Shown here: piece after piece, positions 33,604 to 44,201 of the stretch
Numbering within the stretch: position 1 is the first letter of the stretch
How the letters are laid out: each line of letters opens with the position of its first letter
Source: Doryteuthis pealeii
Taxonomy: Eukaryota > Mollusca > Cephalopoda > Myopsida > Loliginidae
Length of the DNA: 64,000 nt
NCBI GenBank assembly: GCA_023376005.1
Contig: CM042151.1
Coordinates: forward strand, 76,965,512-77,029,511
Direction of reading: 5' to 3'
Translations under genes and position numbers: made by a program
The notes under the pieces: generated by a model
What the model saw: only the letters and a program-made list of their open reading frames with translations
Told to the model about the DNA's origin: nothing
Databases searched by the model: none

Positions 33604-33745
33604 TTTGGAATTCTTTGTAGGTAAAAAATGTTCTCGTCTGATAGCGTAAATCCAAAATTTTATCACGAGGGAAAGAAAAAACACTAACTTTTGGTCCATT
33701 TCTATAGTTTCCATTACAAAAAGGCACAACACACTTAAAGGGCAT
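33604..33745 (-). pseudogene. P-type transposase exon 1 (THAP N-terminus)
   Basis: ATG at 33745 reads MPFKCVVPFCNGNYRNGPKV, giving the first two cysteines of the C2CH zinc site, then SVFSFPRD. The rest of the domain, WIYAIRREHFLPTKNSK, is in another frame. The exon length (142) is not compatible with the phase-0 junction, so an indel near 33670 has broken it. A THAP domain usually spans about 80-90 residues; the pieces here add to roughly that size. Confidence 0.8.
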
Positions 33746-33914
33746 TTTTGTTTATAAATTAAAATAAAAATAATTGACTGAATAATTACAAGAAAAAGTC
33801 GTTGACTATTTGCAAAAAACTTCGAGGTGGCCTCTGTTAGCCATGTGTGGCAAGTCTCGTTTGGCCTCGGTTTGTGTGAAAACAAACTTGGGACTAGATA
33901 TGATGATATCGCAG

Positions 33915-33922
33915 TGACGTCA
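33915..33922. promoter_or_regulatory. Subterminal TGACGTCA palindrome, right
   Basis: Partner of 28144-28151, 39 bases from the right tip, mirror oriented with a shared extra C (TGACGTCAC). It also lies about 170 bases upstream of the transposase ATG, so it could double as a promoter element. Confidence 0.5.
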
Positions 33923-33961
33923 GACTCGATCCATCTGGCCTAGTAGTTCTAGTTGGTCTTG

Positions 33962-34285
33962 CTATGGCCTAAATAGAGCCGAGCGAGAAAAGATCACAAA
34001 ATATCAAGACCTCAAAAATGACCTAAAAACAACTTGGTCATTGAAAGAAATTGACATCATACCCGTTGTGGTTGGGGCAACTGGACTGGTGAAACAAAAT
34101 CTAAAAAAATACCTCAAAACAATACCAGGGAAGCCAAGCTGCTGTGAAGTACAAATAGCAGCCACCAAAGGAACATGCTCCATCCTAAAAAGATCATTAG
34201 GATACAAGTACCATTTATAAAGGAATCAAGTGTTAGCCCCAGGACAGGGGCCTGTTGACTTCTAAAAAATCTAATATGAAAATGA
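33962..34285 (+). pseudogene. RLE-type LINE insertion, right piece
   Basis: Begins with the right-hand CTATGGCC and continues the LINE's last coding part: ITKYQDLKNDLKTTWSLKE, DIIPVVVGATGLVKQNL, ending KGTCSILKRSL near 34200, then a short tail (AATCAAGTGTTAGCCCCAGG). A related tail occurs at 34575-34670 and 53870-53960. Together with 27862-28106 this is one LINE copy, about 570 bases long once the P-type element is removed. Confidence 0.75.
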
Positions 34286-34760
34286 AACAAAAGAGAGAAA
34301 CCACATTCTTGTGAAGTCTGTGGATCTGTATTTTCTTCTAGTTACCAATTAAAAAAACATATGCAAACACACACTGGTGAGAAACCATTTTCTTGTGAAG
34401 TCTGCGGATCAGTATTTTCACAGAATTCCAGTTTGAAATCACACATGGTAACACACACTGGAGAGAAACCATTTTCTTGTGAAGTCTGTGGATTTGCATT
34501 TTCTTTGAATACCAACTTAAAAAAGACACATGCGAACACACACTGGAGAGAAACCATTTTCTTGTGAATAGGAAGACACTCAATCCTAAAACAGTCCTTA
34601 GTATATACAGACTGTAATGAAACCAAGTGTTAGCCACAGGCAGGGACCCCTTCGCTCCTAAAGATTGCTAAAAGAAAAAAAAAGTGAGAAACCATTTTCT
34701 TTTGAAATGTGTGGAACTGCATTTTCACAGAGCTCAATTTTGTAAAGACATTTATACACT
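34286..34760 (+). pseudogene. Remainder of the unit 2 zinc-finger array
   Basis: After the LINE tail, finger sequence resumes at GAGAGAAACCACATTCTTG: about three fingers (CEVCGSVFSSSYQLKKH, CEVCGSVFSQNSSLKSH, CEVCGFAFSLNTNLKK), a one-base insertion, then another LINE-tail piece at 34567-34670. A last degenerate finger (FEMCGTAFSQSS) sits at about 34690-34760, as at 53996-54070. Shows that 26600-27860 and this segment were one exon. Confidence 0.8.
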
Positions 34761-35098
34761 GTGACACTCCACCTGTTATTACATGACTATGAGTTTTAAT
34801 AGTTCATCCTTAAAGCATTACAAGCATTTAGCTGAAAAACGCTGGCATTTTTAAATTTGCCACCTTAATCAGTTAAATTTGCAATTTCTCGAGTATTTCT
34901 TAACCAATCTTTAAAATATTCATATGGTTGGAAAGATATAGAATAATATTTCTAAATATGTAACTTTTATTGGTTTTCACTAATTCAATTATTTTTTACA
35001 TTGAGTTAAAACCGTATTTTTGGTAGAACAGCAGAAAACAAAAATATGACCAGTTTTTTTTTTAGGATAAATTTTACACACTGTTTTGTTTTCAAAAC
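34761..35098 (+). other. ZNF unit 2 3' flank
   Basis: Non-coding, colinear with 54071-54385 of unit 3 (for example AATTTGCAATTTCTCGAGTA). Interrupted at about 35099. Confidence 0.6.
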
Positions 35099-35965
35099 TA
35101 TTAGTAGGTATATCTGACTCATTAGGATTAACATTATTGTTTGCTCATCTTAGATATCGAGCACTCTTCACATTTTAGCTTTAGACAATCCTAGCGGTTT
35201 ATATGTATATTATCTTTATATATAATTTTTGTTCTTCTTTTGGCCAAGTGTTAATCGATTATTTTCAATTGGTAAAACCCTTTTGGCCTTTTTATTTTTT
35301 TCATTTTTTCGCCAGGTGAACTTTGTTAGTATATCTTTACTAACATACTATTTGCCGGGTTTTTTCTTACCACAAGGTTTTACAAATAAGATACATACAT
35401 ACATTGTTGGCGTTAACTAATTTTTAACGAAAAAGGAAAAGTGTAGAATACTTTTTTTTTGTTAGTGTCATTGGGTTTGTTTAGGTGCAAAATGCAAAAA
35501 TCAAAAATATCAAGTACATTTTTGGTTTGCATGTTGTTTATATATACAGGAAAGGTTGCAGTGTTAACATTAAAAGATTTGACATGGCAGTCAGATCAGG
35601 GGGGGGGGTGACCTTCGGGTTCACACTTGGTTCACCTCAGTCCGATGACACAGATATAGATACAATCATACAATTGTTTATATCAAAATAATTCTCGTTT
35701 TAAAAAGGCGAGCAGACAGTAAGAACGTAGAGACTGAACGGAGAGACGGACGTGTAGAGACCGACACACAGACACCGACACAAGCAGTCGGGTCCCGGGG
35801 ATGGTCGTTTGGATTGAAAAACGAAATTTTCACTGAAAATTTGTTACGGGAATTTCTTAATTAACAGGATTGCAACTAGAAAACTTGACTTTGGCTACTA
35901 AAATTGATTCCAGAATTTCGCATAAAACAAAACACCAAACGAAGCCATTGTGTTTTTATTAAAAA
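35099..35965. mobile_element. Unclassified insertion of about 870 bp
   Basis: Present here but absent at the paralogous site near 54385-54400. It contains a GC-rich block with GAGAGACGGACG and GACCGACACACAGACACC and ends in an A-rich run (TTTATTAAAAAA). A 68-codon frame at 35485-35691 has no recognised features. Could be a retroposed or LTR-like fragment; no clear target duplication. Confidence 0.45.
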
Positions 35966-36763
35966 ATGGCTAATCTTTATGAATATTCTCGAAATTTTAC
36001 TAAGGTTACTATTATGTATTTTTTAGGGGGGGTGGTTGGACTTGTCAATTTTGTAATGAACACTTTTAATTGTCTTCTGTTAAGTAAAGTGTCAGGTGTT
36101 TGCCAAATAATTGATTAGACGAAGACAATTTTATAGTTTCTCGGGCTTGACATGACGAGACAATCAATTGGCCCCTTATTACACACATACACTTATCCAT
36201 ACATGTATACACATTTATATGTATATGTATATATACATATATACACACATACACATCATTCACCATCTTCTGTCTACACACGCACACACATTTATACTTA
36301 TATGTAGCTGGACTTACTACTTATTCATATAGCCCACTATACAGGTATATACACAAACAAACACCTGCATGCACACAGCTGTACTGATGCATTGTGTCAT
36401 AGCCGGTTACAAAGTGTTCTTTGATTATTTCATTTCCAGGGAAGGTCTGTGTATGACTTATTATTTTCCAATAGGATTTTCTTTTTAACTTGGATTTTTA
36501 AAATTTAAAGACATCTGTTTGACTATAAAAAAGATTCTTTTTGTTTCAGTTAGTAATAACGTGTAATTTTTTATTATAAAGTGTTCTTTCATTATTTCAT
36601 TACCAATGAAGGTCTGTGTATGACTATTTATCAATAGGATTTTCTTACTTTAATATAGAAAGTTTTTACACACAAGTAGAGACAACTATCCTTCTATCAG
36701 CAATTATTTAATGAAGATCCATACATGCTTATTCTCTCCAATGAAGATGAGTAAATATTTTGA

Positions 36764-36769
<6 letters not shown>
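35966..36769 (+). repeat. ZNF unit 2 distal flank with short tandem repeats
   Basis: Resumes homology to 54400 onward: the block GTCAGGTGTTTGCCAAATAA (36090), a CA/TA-rich tract (36180-36300, also at 56940), and two units of the ~150-bp minisatellite (GTGTTCTTTGATTATTTCAT) that has more copies at 55340-56255. Confidence 0.65.

Positions 36770-36830
<61 letters not shown>
36770..36830. repeat. (CT)n microsatellite
   Basis: Uninterrupted (CT)n of about 60 bases, at the position of the 7495-8065 minisatellite in unit 1. Confidence 0.95.
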
Positions 36831-36831
<1 letters not shown>

Positions 36832-37130
36832 AATCCTGTTGGAGAAGTAGCATCTCTGTAATCCTATTGCCCCTTAGCACTCTGTGAACTTACAGCACTC
36901 CCCCTGTAAAATTTCAGTGATCATGTAGATACGTTTTTAATTATATGTCTAATTTTTGTCAGGGGAGGTAATTTTTTATGAGTGTGATTGTAGGCAACTC
37001 TTCAAGAAATTTATTTGACAACTTTCACCTAATAAATAATTGTGACATTCATTTTCTTCTTTATTATTTAATTTCTTAAAATGAATATGAAACTTTCTTT
37101 AAAAAACACTTTTATTTTTATTTATTTATG
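36831..37130 (+). repeat. Repeat R, copy 3 (left part)
   Basis: Starts GTTGGAGAAGTAGCATCTCT, as in copy 1 (8075). Broken at about 37131 by a Gypsy-type element; continues at 44554. Confidence 0.75.
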
Positions 37131-37320
37131 TAAAAAAAAAAAGACGTGATTACCTCCGTTTGGAGTGGTTGGGTTATCTTCCCTTGCTCGGGACTATATA
37201 AATCCAACAGATAGCGGCCATTGTAGTTGTGTCTGAATTCAATTGATTAAAGTTAAGTTGTTATGTTACATTGTCTTTGTCTCATTACAATTTAATCAAC
37301 TGAATAGTGAGGTTGCATTC
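37131..37320 (+). repeat. Gypsy 5' LTR (approximate end)
   Basis: Contains a TATATAA box (37195) and matches the first 78 bases of the 3' LTR at 44476-44553. The right boundary and primer-binding site could not be fixed. Confidence 0.55.
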
Positions 37321-37349
37321 GGTAAATACTATTTCATGCTAAGTCAACA

Positions 37350-37860
37350 TAGATAGATTATTTAAACCACCAAAATTGGATCTGGACCCAAACTCCCCCA
37401 CGGCTACAAAAGAATGGAAGCATTGGATCAAAATGCTCAATAATTTCTTTGAAGAATTTGGTGACACTACTCCTAACAAATTGCGTGTACTGGTCGGCTG
37501 CATTTAATTTGGGGTTTATGAGTACATAGAAGACTGCACGACCTACAAATCAGCTATTAACATTTTGGAACAATTATACGTTAAGACGTCAAATGAAATA
37601 TTTGCCAGGCACCTCTTAGCTACCCGTCGTCAGACTCACACTGAATCTATTGACGAATTTCTTCGAGAATTACATAAACTCAGCAAGAACTGTGTCTTTA
37701 AAGCAGTAACTGCCAAATAGTACTGAGAGGAACTCGTAAGAGATGCGTTTATCAATGGTTTAGCATCTACAGACAAAAAGTAGAAGTACAACAGCTACAT
37801 TGTTTACAACAAATGTATGTGCTATAACAGCGTCAGTTATATGAAGTTAATAAACTTGCA
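37350..37860 (+). pseudogene. Gypsy gag fragment
   Basis: Reads LFKPPKLDLDPNSPTATKEW, HWIKMLNNFFEEFG, ...SAINILEQLYVKTSNEIFAR and QTHTESIDEFLRELHKL, the capsid-like part of a mollusc-type Gypsy gag, with in-frame stops (TAA near 37507, TAG near 37718). Gag proteins form the retrotransposon particle. The sequence runs almost straight into RT motif A, so nucleocapsid, protease and the start of RT are deleted. Confidence 0.7.
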
Positions 37861-38330
37861 AGTTATCGTGTCTTCTCTACTTTCGACCTAAAGTGTGCCT
37901 ATTACCAATTACCATTGAGTGAGGAGGACAAACCATTTATGGCTTTTGAGGCGGATGATCAGCTATATCAGTTTACTTGTATACTGTTTGGCGTAACTAA
38001 TGGAGTTGCTACTTTTCAACGAGCTATTGACAAATTTTTCGATGAGGAGAACCTAATAAATACATTTGTGTATTTAGATAACATCACTGTTGCTGGAAAA
38101 ACCCAAGCAGAACATGATGAATGTGTTAAAAGTTTTCTTGAAGCTGCCCAACACAAAACAACTGACACTGAATGAAAAAAAATCCGTATGTTCAGTTAAT
38201 ACTATTTCCATGCTTGGTTATGAGTTAGGTGGGGATTGGTGCGGCCTGATAAATCGAGATTGCAACCACTTCTCAACCTGGAGATACCCACTAATAAGGC
38301 GTCTCTAATACGGACCTTAGGCATGTTTGC
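37861..38330 (+). pseudogene. Gypsy reverse transcriptase fragment
   Basis: Motif A FSTFDLKCAYYQLPL, then FTCILFGVTNGVATFQRAID and the catalytic box FVYLDN, where active enzymes have YxDD; the second aspartate is replaced by asparagine. A frameshift follows at about 38170 (second frame 38090-38308). Confidence 0.85.
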
Positions 38331-38590
38331 ATATTATGCTAAATGGATTCCTCGGTTTTCTGATCGTATTCAACCGCTTAATAAGGCAAAATAGTTTCCA
38401 CTGGATACAAGGGCTTGTGAAGCCTTTCATGATTTAAAACAGTTGCTGGTGAAATAGGCACTCCACTGTCCTGATAATACCAAACCGTACCGCTTGGAAC
38501 TGGCAAACTTTTCCTATGACATTCGCTACTGCCCTGGACGTTACAACGTGGTCGCTGATACCTTGAGTCGTGCATACTGAAATGCCAGCT
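38310..38590 (+). pseudogene. Gypsy RT thumb and RNase H remnant
   Basis: LGMFAYYAKWIPRFSDRIQP and ACEAFHDLKQLL are readable, with TAG stops at about 38392 and 38456. 'PYRLE' is joined directly to FSYDIRYCPGRYNVVADTLSR, so nearly the whole RNase H domain has been lost. Confidence 0.75.
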
Positions 38591-39218
38591 TTGCCCCATC
38601 ACTTAAGAAACTACATGATGACCTGTGTCACCCAGGAATCACTAGACTTTTACACTATGTGCGGTCTAAAAACATGCCCTTTTCCACAGAAGAAGTGAAG
38701 GGAGTTTGCTCATCCTGCAGAAATTGTGCTGAATTGAAACCACGGTTTGCTTCTTTGCCTAACAGTAAATTAATCAAGGCTACTCAACCCTTTGACCGCC
38801 TCAGTGTGGACTTCAAGGGACCCTTACAATCTAGCACGTCTAATAGATACCTATTTGTTGCAATAGACGAATATTCTAGATTTCCATTTGCAATTCCATG
38901 CAAAGATACCTCATCTAAAACTATTATTCAATGCTTGCGCTCAATCTTCTCCCTACGTGGGTCACCAAGTTATATCCACTCAGACCGTGGCTTGGGGTTC
39001 TTGGTCGTGATGTAAAGGAATACCTTTTACAACATGGAGTTGCCTCCAGCAAAACAACTCCTTATCATCCGCAAGGCAATGCCCAAGTGGAAAGGTATAA
39101 TGGTATTATATGGAAAACCATTTGTCTGGCGCTCAAATCGCAAGATCTGCCCATAACTTGCTGGGAATTAGTACTACCTCAAGCTCTTCACAGTATCAGA
39201 TCTGTCGACTGCCACTAA
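38590..39218 (+). pseudogene. Gypsy integrase fragment
   Basis: HHCC zinc region (HDDLCHPGITRLLHYV ... CSSCRNC), then the DDE core: SVDFKGPL (D), YIHSDRG (D) and HPQGNAQVERYNGIIW (E). A frameshift between the second D and the E (about 39005) splits the frame. Integrase inserts the cDNA into the host genome. Confidence 0.85.
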
Positions 39219-39423
39219 TGCAACACCCCATAAACACTTCTTCTCATTCTCTATAGGAGTATCTCTACCATCCTGGCTCCTAAAACCAGGACCTGTTTAT
39301 CTACGGCAGTTTGTAAGACACTCAAAGACTGATCTCTTGGTACAAGAAGTCGAGCTGTTGGATGTAAATCCAACCTATGCACATATTAGATATAATGATG
39401 GCCGTGAATCATCTGTTTCCCTG
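39219..39423 (+). pseudogene. Gypsy pol C-terminus, left of nested insertion
   Basis: Degraded post-integrase region. The last readable part (IRYNDGRESSVSL, about 39388-39423) continues at 44202 as HDIAPCPLQTF once the nested element is removed. Confidence 0.7.
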
Positions 39424-39989
39424 TGTTGCATAGCCATCAAATTCTTATTCTCATTCCGCTGCTAAATCGTGTATGTTAGTAGTTGGTTATAAAGATCACA
39501 ACCAGGCGTATGTAGTGGAACTTTGGACTTTTATTTCTTTAATTCCCTTGTGGTGCATGTGGGTGGACGAGCTTGACAATGAGTACTACTAATGTTGCAG
39601 GCGATGGTTACTACTATTGTTGATGAAGTGGAAGGGGGAACCTCACTGCCTGCTGGCAGCGATGATCATGCATGTTTCCCTCGGCTGTCTCTCCGGCTTC
39701 TTTCTCTCTGGGCTCTGTCTCTGACTCTCACCGACGTCCTTTTATATATCTCAAACGCCAATGTGTTTTCTTTGTTTGCGTTTTTATCAACGATCAAATC
39801 TATTTCCGGTATTTTTAACTCCTTTGTCTCTCCGACCGGAAATCCTCGCTTCTGCTTTTTAGCTTCTTCGCTTCGATTTCACCCGGAAAAGTCTTTTGTC
39901 ATTTTTCGTCCCCTCTTTGCTTTCAATTCCTTTGTCCTTCCGATTTTTTTCCACGCCAAAATAAATGCGACAATCGTTAAACCATAACA
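39424..39989. repeat. 5' LTR of nested element
   Basis: 566 bases, TG...CA ends, with a TTTTATATATCTC box (39741) and AATAAA (39960). Compared with the 3' LTR it lacks about 20 bases after GCTGGCAGCGATG, so the pair has diverged. Confidence 0.9.
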
Positions 39990-42319
39990 TACCTCACTAA
40001 CCCATTTTTCAAAAATCCTCACTTGTGAATATTTTTCCAATGCCTTACTATACTGTTCTCACCACATACTACCGCCGAGTACATACATGATTTTTAAAAA
40101 ACAAATTACTAAGAACAGCAAAAAAAAAAAAACAAAAAAAAGAAATACATGCAATTACAACAATCATATTACAATTTGGTTACCTGTAATTGGCAACCCA
40201 AAGAGCGTCATGTTCATTTCTTTTTTCTTTCCTTTTTCCTCAAACAGTTCGTGTTCTTTCATTATTTTTTCATTCACAAAGTCCGTGTTTTTTTTGTTTT
40301 TGTTTTTTTCAAAAAGTTCGTCTTTTTTTATTTATTCAAAAATAAGAACAAAAAAGTTTGTGATGACATCAAGGAAATGACCCTCGACAAAACCGTGTGC
40401 ACCTCCGCTTGGGCATGACACCTAATTTTCCTTTACATTCAAAATTCGAAACTATGTTTTTCATGCAACAAGAACATTACCTATAGTTGTTAATCAAAAG
40501 TCTGGCTGAGAAAATGAGACGAGGACGAGGTACATTTTTCTTTTTATAAGGACCCGATTCTAGCTATTGGTGAAGTTATGCTATTTTATTTGGCTAGCTT
40601 TATCGTTTCCAGTCACTAACTTCTAACTGCAGCATTTCTATGCTGTGATGAGCCTTCATTTCCCATACGCTTTGTTCTACTCTTCCTTGACCTTGCTATC
40701 CACATTCGGATCCGAGACATCTCTCAACCAAAATTTCCTGGAGACCATTCCACAAAATCATAACCCAAAATACTCATAATCCTCAAAAATACTTCAGAAA
40801 ATACCGGGGCCCGGATCTTACCATTTCTCTTCTATTCCTCTTTGGAACCCCAAACTCATTCCGACTTATCGGAATCTTAAACCAGAGCGCAGAATATCTT
40901 TCCGAAACTACGGTAACCACATGGGATGCTCAACAAAGAAATCATAATTGGTGTAATGGTGAGCCTTCGGTACAACTACTTTTTTAAAACCATATTTACA
41001 CAGATTCCTTACACACATGTTGAAAAAAAAAACCCATACAATTAAGCATGGGTTCAGAACTCGATCAAAAAAAAATTACAGCAAGGCCACAAAATTCACA
41101 ATTAAAATTTTTCCGAGATCATCAATTAAAATTTAGGTACTCTAATCAAATTACCAAGACCAAATCCTTGATTAACTACGCCAAACTTTCAGAGGAAAAG
41201 AAACTTCCAAAAACCGAACATACTGACAAAAAGTTAAAAAAATTACAGCATCATATAATCATTTCTATTGGGCTCCTCTCTTAAGTATTTTCCTTCTCTT
41301 ACATATATTTAATTAAACCTTCACCTTTTCTCTTAAATTCAATCCAATATTAATTCAAAAATTTCCTTTCAAAAATCATTCTACTAGTTCTCAAAACCAT
41401 AAACTTTATTCCTTTTAAATCTGATCTAAAATTCAAATCTACCGAAATTCAAAATCTTCCAATTTAAAATTTCCATGCATTCACCCTACTGCTATCGTCC
41501 GAACAAAAGGCATCAACCTGGGTCACAAAACTGAAGAGATCACCAATAACTTGTAGATCACAAAAAAAAAATTATTACTATAACCACGTTCTAAGCAAGG
41601 CATAACCTTTTCGCGTATTCTATTCAGAACTTACTGCACGACAAAAAATTGGACCTGGCATAGTTGCCATTTATATTTTATTCTGCTTTCAGAACTCTGT
41701 AAACTGGGAAAATGCAGTCTGCCAAAGACTTTCGAAAGTTATCAAAGTACCTAATTTCATTAGGACATTCCCCAACATGATATCTCAAATCGGTGGGTTT
41801 TTCTCTAAAACCTCTTTCATTACCGTTTCTCTAAAAAAAATGCGACCAACTCAGGTGAAATTTCCAACCAAGTTCACCCAACATGAAACTTTCAAATCCG
41901 AACGAAAAAATATAGCATGGTGATTTAGCACAAAAAATTATTCCATTTCCAAATAAAAAAATTACAAAATACAGATTTCCCTTTATTCATGGATATAGTA
42001 TTTAAAAATTATTAAATTACCCCAACTCATTAAAAATCACGACTACAAATTATTTATATTATAATCAAATCTCTCAAATTATATTCTTACTGCTAAAACA
42101 AGAGAAATTTTTTTCTGGTGTGGGGGGGGGTATACACGTGTATTAATAAATTACTACTAATTTTGTAGCAACACCTATTCTTAGTTTCTCTCTATCTTTA
42201 CTTTCAACCCCCTCCAAAAACAAGCCTCTCTCGCCAACACAGCGGTGAGACTCCGAACGAAATTACGTTGATCCATTTCAGCTATTTTATATTTTTCTTT
42301 ATACTAGAATAACTTTTTT
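39990..42319. other. Interior of nested LTR element, non-coding
   Basis: No gene is seen. It includes A- and T-runs (40110-40350) and AT-rich sequence. Short frames (40087-40418, 41048-41284) are low-complexity and lack family features. Confidence 0.6.
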
Positions 42320-43310
42320 TATCTACACGAGCAGAAATTTACACACGGCAATCAAAAAAATCACTTACCCATCGATGATATTCGTCTAGTGTTTTGGGGT
42401 AGTCTCGTGTCCTCTTTTTTTTTTATCTAGACGAGCAGAAATTTACACACGGCAATCAAAAGATCACTTACCCATCGATGATATTCGTCTAGTGTTTTGG
42501 GGTAGTCTCGTGTCCTCTTTTTTTTTTATCTAGACGAGCAGAAATTTACACACGGCAATCAAAAGATCACTTACCCATCGATGATATTCGTCTAGTGTTT
42601 TGGGGTCTCGTGTCCTCTTTTTTTTATCTAGACGAGCAGAAATTTACACACGGCAATCAAAAGATCACTTACCCATCGATGATATTCGTCTAGTGTTTTG
42701 GGGTAGTCTCGTGTCCTCTTTTTTTTATCTACACGAGCAGAAATTTACACACGGCAATCAAAAGATCACTTACCCATCGATGATATTCGTCTAGTGTTTT
42801 GGGGTAGTCTCGTGTCCTCTTTTTTTTATCTAGACGAGCAGAAATTTACACACGGCAATCAAAAGATCACTTACCCATCGATGATATTCGTCTAGTGTTT
42901 TGGGGTAGTCTCGTGTCCTCTTTTTTTTATCTACACGAGCAGAAATTTACACACGGCAATCAAAAGATCACTTACCCATCGATGATATTCGTCTAGTGTT
43001 TTGGGGTAGTCTCGTGTCCTCTTTTTTTTTCTAGACGAGCAGAAATTTACACACGGCAATCAAAAGATCACTTACCCATCGATGATATTCGTCTAGTGTT
43101 TTGGGGTAGTCTCGTGTCCTCTTTTTTTTTATCTAGACGAGCAGAAATTTACACACGGCAATCAAAAGATCACTTACCCATCGATGATATTCGTCTAGTG
43201 TTTTGGGGTAGTCTCGTGTCTCTTTTTTTTTTATCTAGACGAGCAGAAATTTACACACGGCAATCAAAAGATCACTTACCCATCGATGATATTCGTCTAG
43301 TGTTCTCGTG
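42320..43310. repeat. ~102-bp minisatellite, 10 copies
   Basis: Ten near-identical units: a T-run, ATCTAGACGAGCAG, AAATTTACACACGGCAATCA, AGATCACTTACCCATCGATG, ATATTCGTCTAGTG, TTTTGGGGTAGTCTCGTGTC. Each unit contains CTAGACGA and its complement TCGTCTAG, so it can fold. Unit length is close to 34 codons, which creates artificial repeated open frames. Confidence 0.95.
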
Positions 43311-43614
43311 TACTCTTTTTTCCTCTCGCCCGCAACAGCAACATTCTCGTTGTCGTTCCTGTGGCATCGGTCGTCTAGTTTTTTGTTGTGGGACCCATTA
43401 CTACAACGTTGTGTCTTCGTTTCTCTCCTCTTCTCTCACACCAGCAACCAAAAATCTCGGCCTCATCTTCTGATATCACGATCGTCTAGTATATGTAGCG
43501 TTGTGTCTGTTTCCGTGGCAAACCAGGTTCTTTATCAACCTACGCTTTTCTTTTTTTTTTCTTTTTAAAAACAAAAGACAGCGTAGCTAGTCACTGTGCA
43601 CCAAATCAGCGGTG

Positions 43615-44201
43615 TGTTGCATAGCCATCAAATTCTTATTCTCATTCCCGCTGCTAAATCGTGTATGTTAGTAGTCGGGTTATAAAGATCACAACCAGGC
43701 GTATGTAGTGGAACTTTGGACTTTTATTTCTTTAATTCCCTTGTGGTGCATGTGGGTGGACGAGCTTGAAAATGAGTACTACTAATGTTGCAGGTGATGG
43801 TTACTACTATTGTTGATGAAGTGGAAGGGGGGACGAACCTCACTGCCTGCTGGCAGTGATGGTGCACGATTGGGCCAGTCACGAACATTCCCGTCGGCTG
43901 TCTCTCCGGCTTCTTTCTCTCTGGGCTCTGTCTCTGACTTTCACCGACGTCCTTTTATATATCTCAAACGCCAATGCGTTTTCTTTGTTTGCGTTTTTAT
44001 CAACGATCAAATCTATTTCTGGTATTTTTAACTCCTTTGTCTCTCCGACCGGAAATCCTCGCTTCTGCTTTTTAGCTTCTTCGCTTCGATTTCACCCGGA
44101 AAATTCTTTGTCATTTCTTCGTCCCCTCTTTGCTTTCAATTCCTTTGTCCTTCCGAGTTTTTCCGCGCCAAAATAAATGTGACTATCATTAAACCATAAC
44201 A
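43615..44201. repeat. 3' LTR of nested element
   Basis: 587 bases, homologous to 39424-39989 along its length. Ends ACCATAACA next to the right CCTG. Confidence 0.9.

Larger units (their letters stand above)
28107..33961 (-). mobile_element. P-element/THAP9-family DNA transposon
   Basis: A 5855-bp element flanked by the 8-bp repeat CTATGGCC, encoding a THAP-domain P-type transposase on the minus strand. Left end GAGGCCACCGATATAG; right end (complement) CAAGACCAACTAGAAC; the inverted repeats are weak. Each end has a subterminal TGACGTCA palindrome (28144-28151 and 33915-33922), 37 and 39 bases from the tips and in mirror arrangement. The left 1.2 kb is non-coding tandem repeats, and the right end precedes the gene. 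The gene is damaged (a frame break in exon 1, another near 31440, one nonsense codon), but the catalytic residues remain. Confidence 0.85.
39424..44201. mobile_element. Nested non-coding LTR element (LARD-like)
   Basis: Two direct terminal repeats (39424-39989 and 43615-44201), each starting TGTTGCATAGCC and ending ACCATAACA, with the 4-bp duplication CCTG on both sides (39420-39423, 44202-44205). Removing one CCTG plus the element joins the Gypsy pol frame. The 3.6-kb interior has no gag or pol. Its only strong feature is a minisatellite (42320-43310). No clear primer-binding site or polypurine tract was seen, so it fits a large non-autonomous LTR element. Confidence 0.85.

Noticed and set aside
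33822..33852. Second P-element tip (GGTGGCCTC) inside the transposon near its right end
   Set aside because: Only nine bases match the left tip and no flanking duplication is visible; possibly a subterminal repeat, too weak to call.
39592..40418. Frames of 89-131 codons, one shared with 43856-44176
   Set aside because: They lie in the two LTRs of the nested element or in T-rich low-complexity sequence; similarity is due to the LTR pair.
42320..43310. Possible CRISPR array
   Set aside because: Repeats are contiguous with no unique spacers, in an animal genome; the 53-bp and 84-bp periodic arrays are likewise minisatellite and zinc-finger repeats.
42600..43568. Open frames of 64-125 codons with a repeated 34-residue motif
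   Set aside because: Produced by the ~102-bp minisatellite whose length is near a multiple of three; unit-to-unit indels break the frame.
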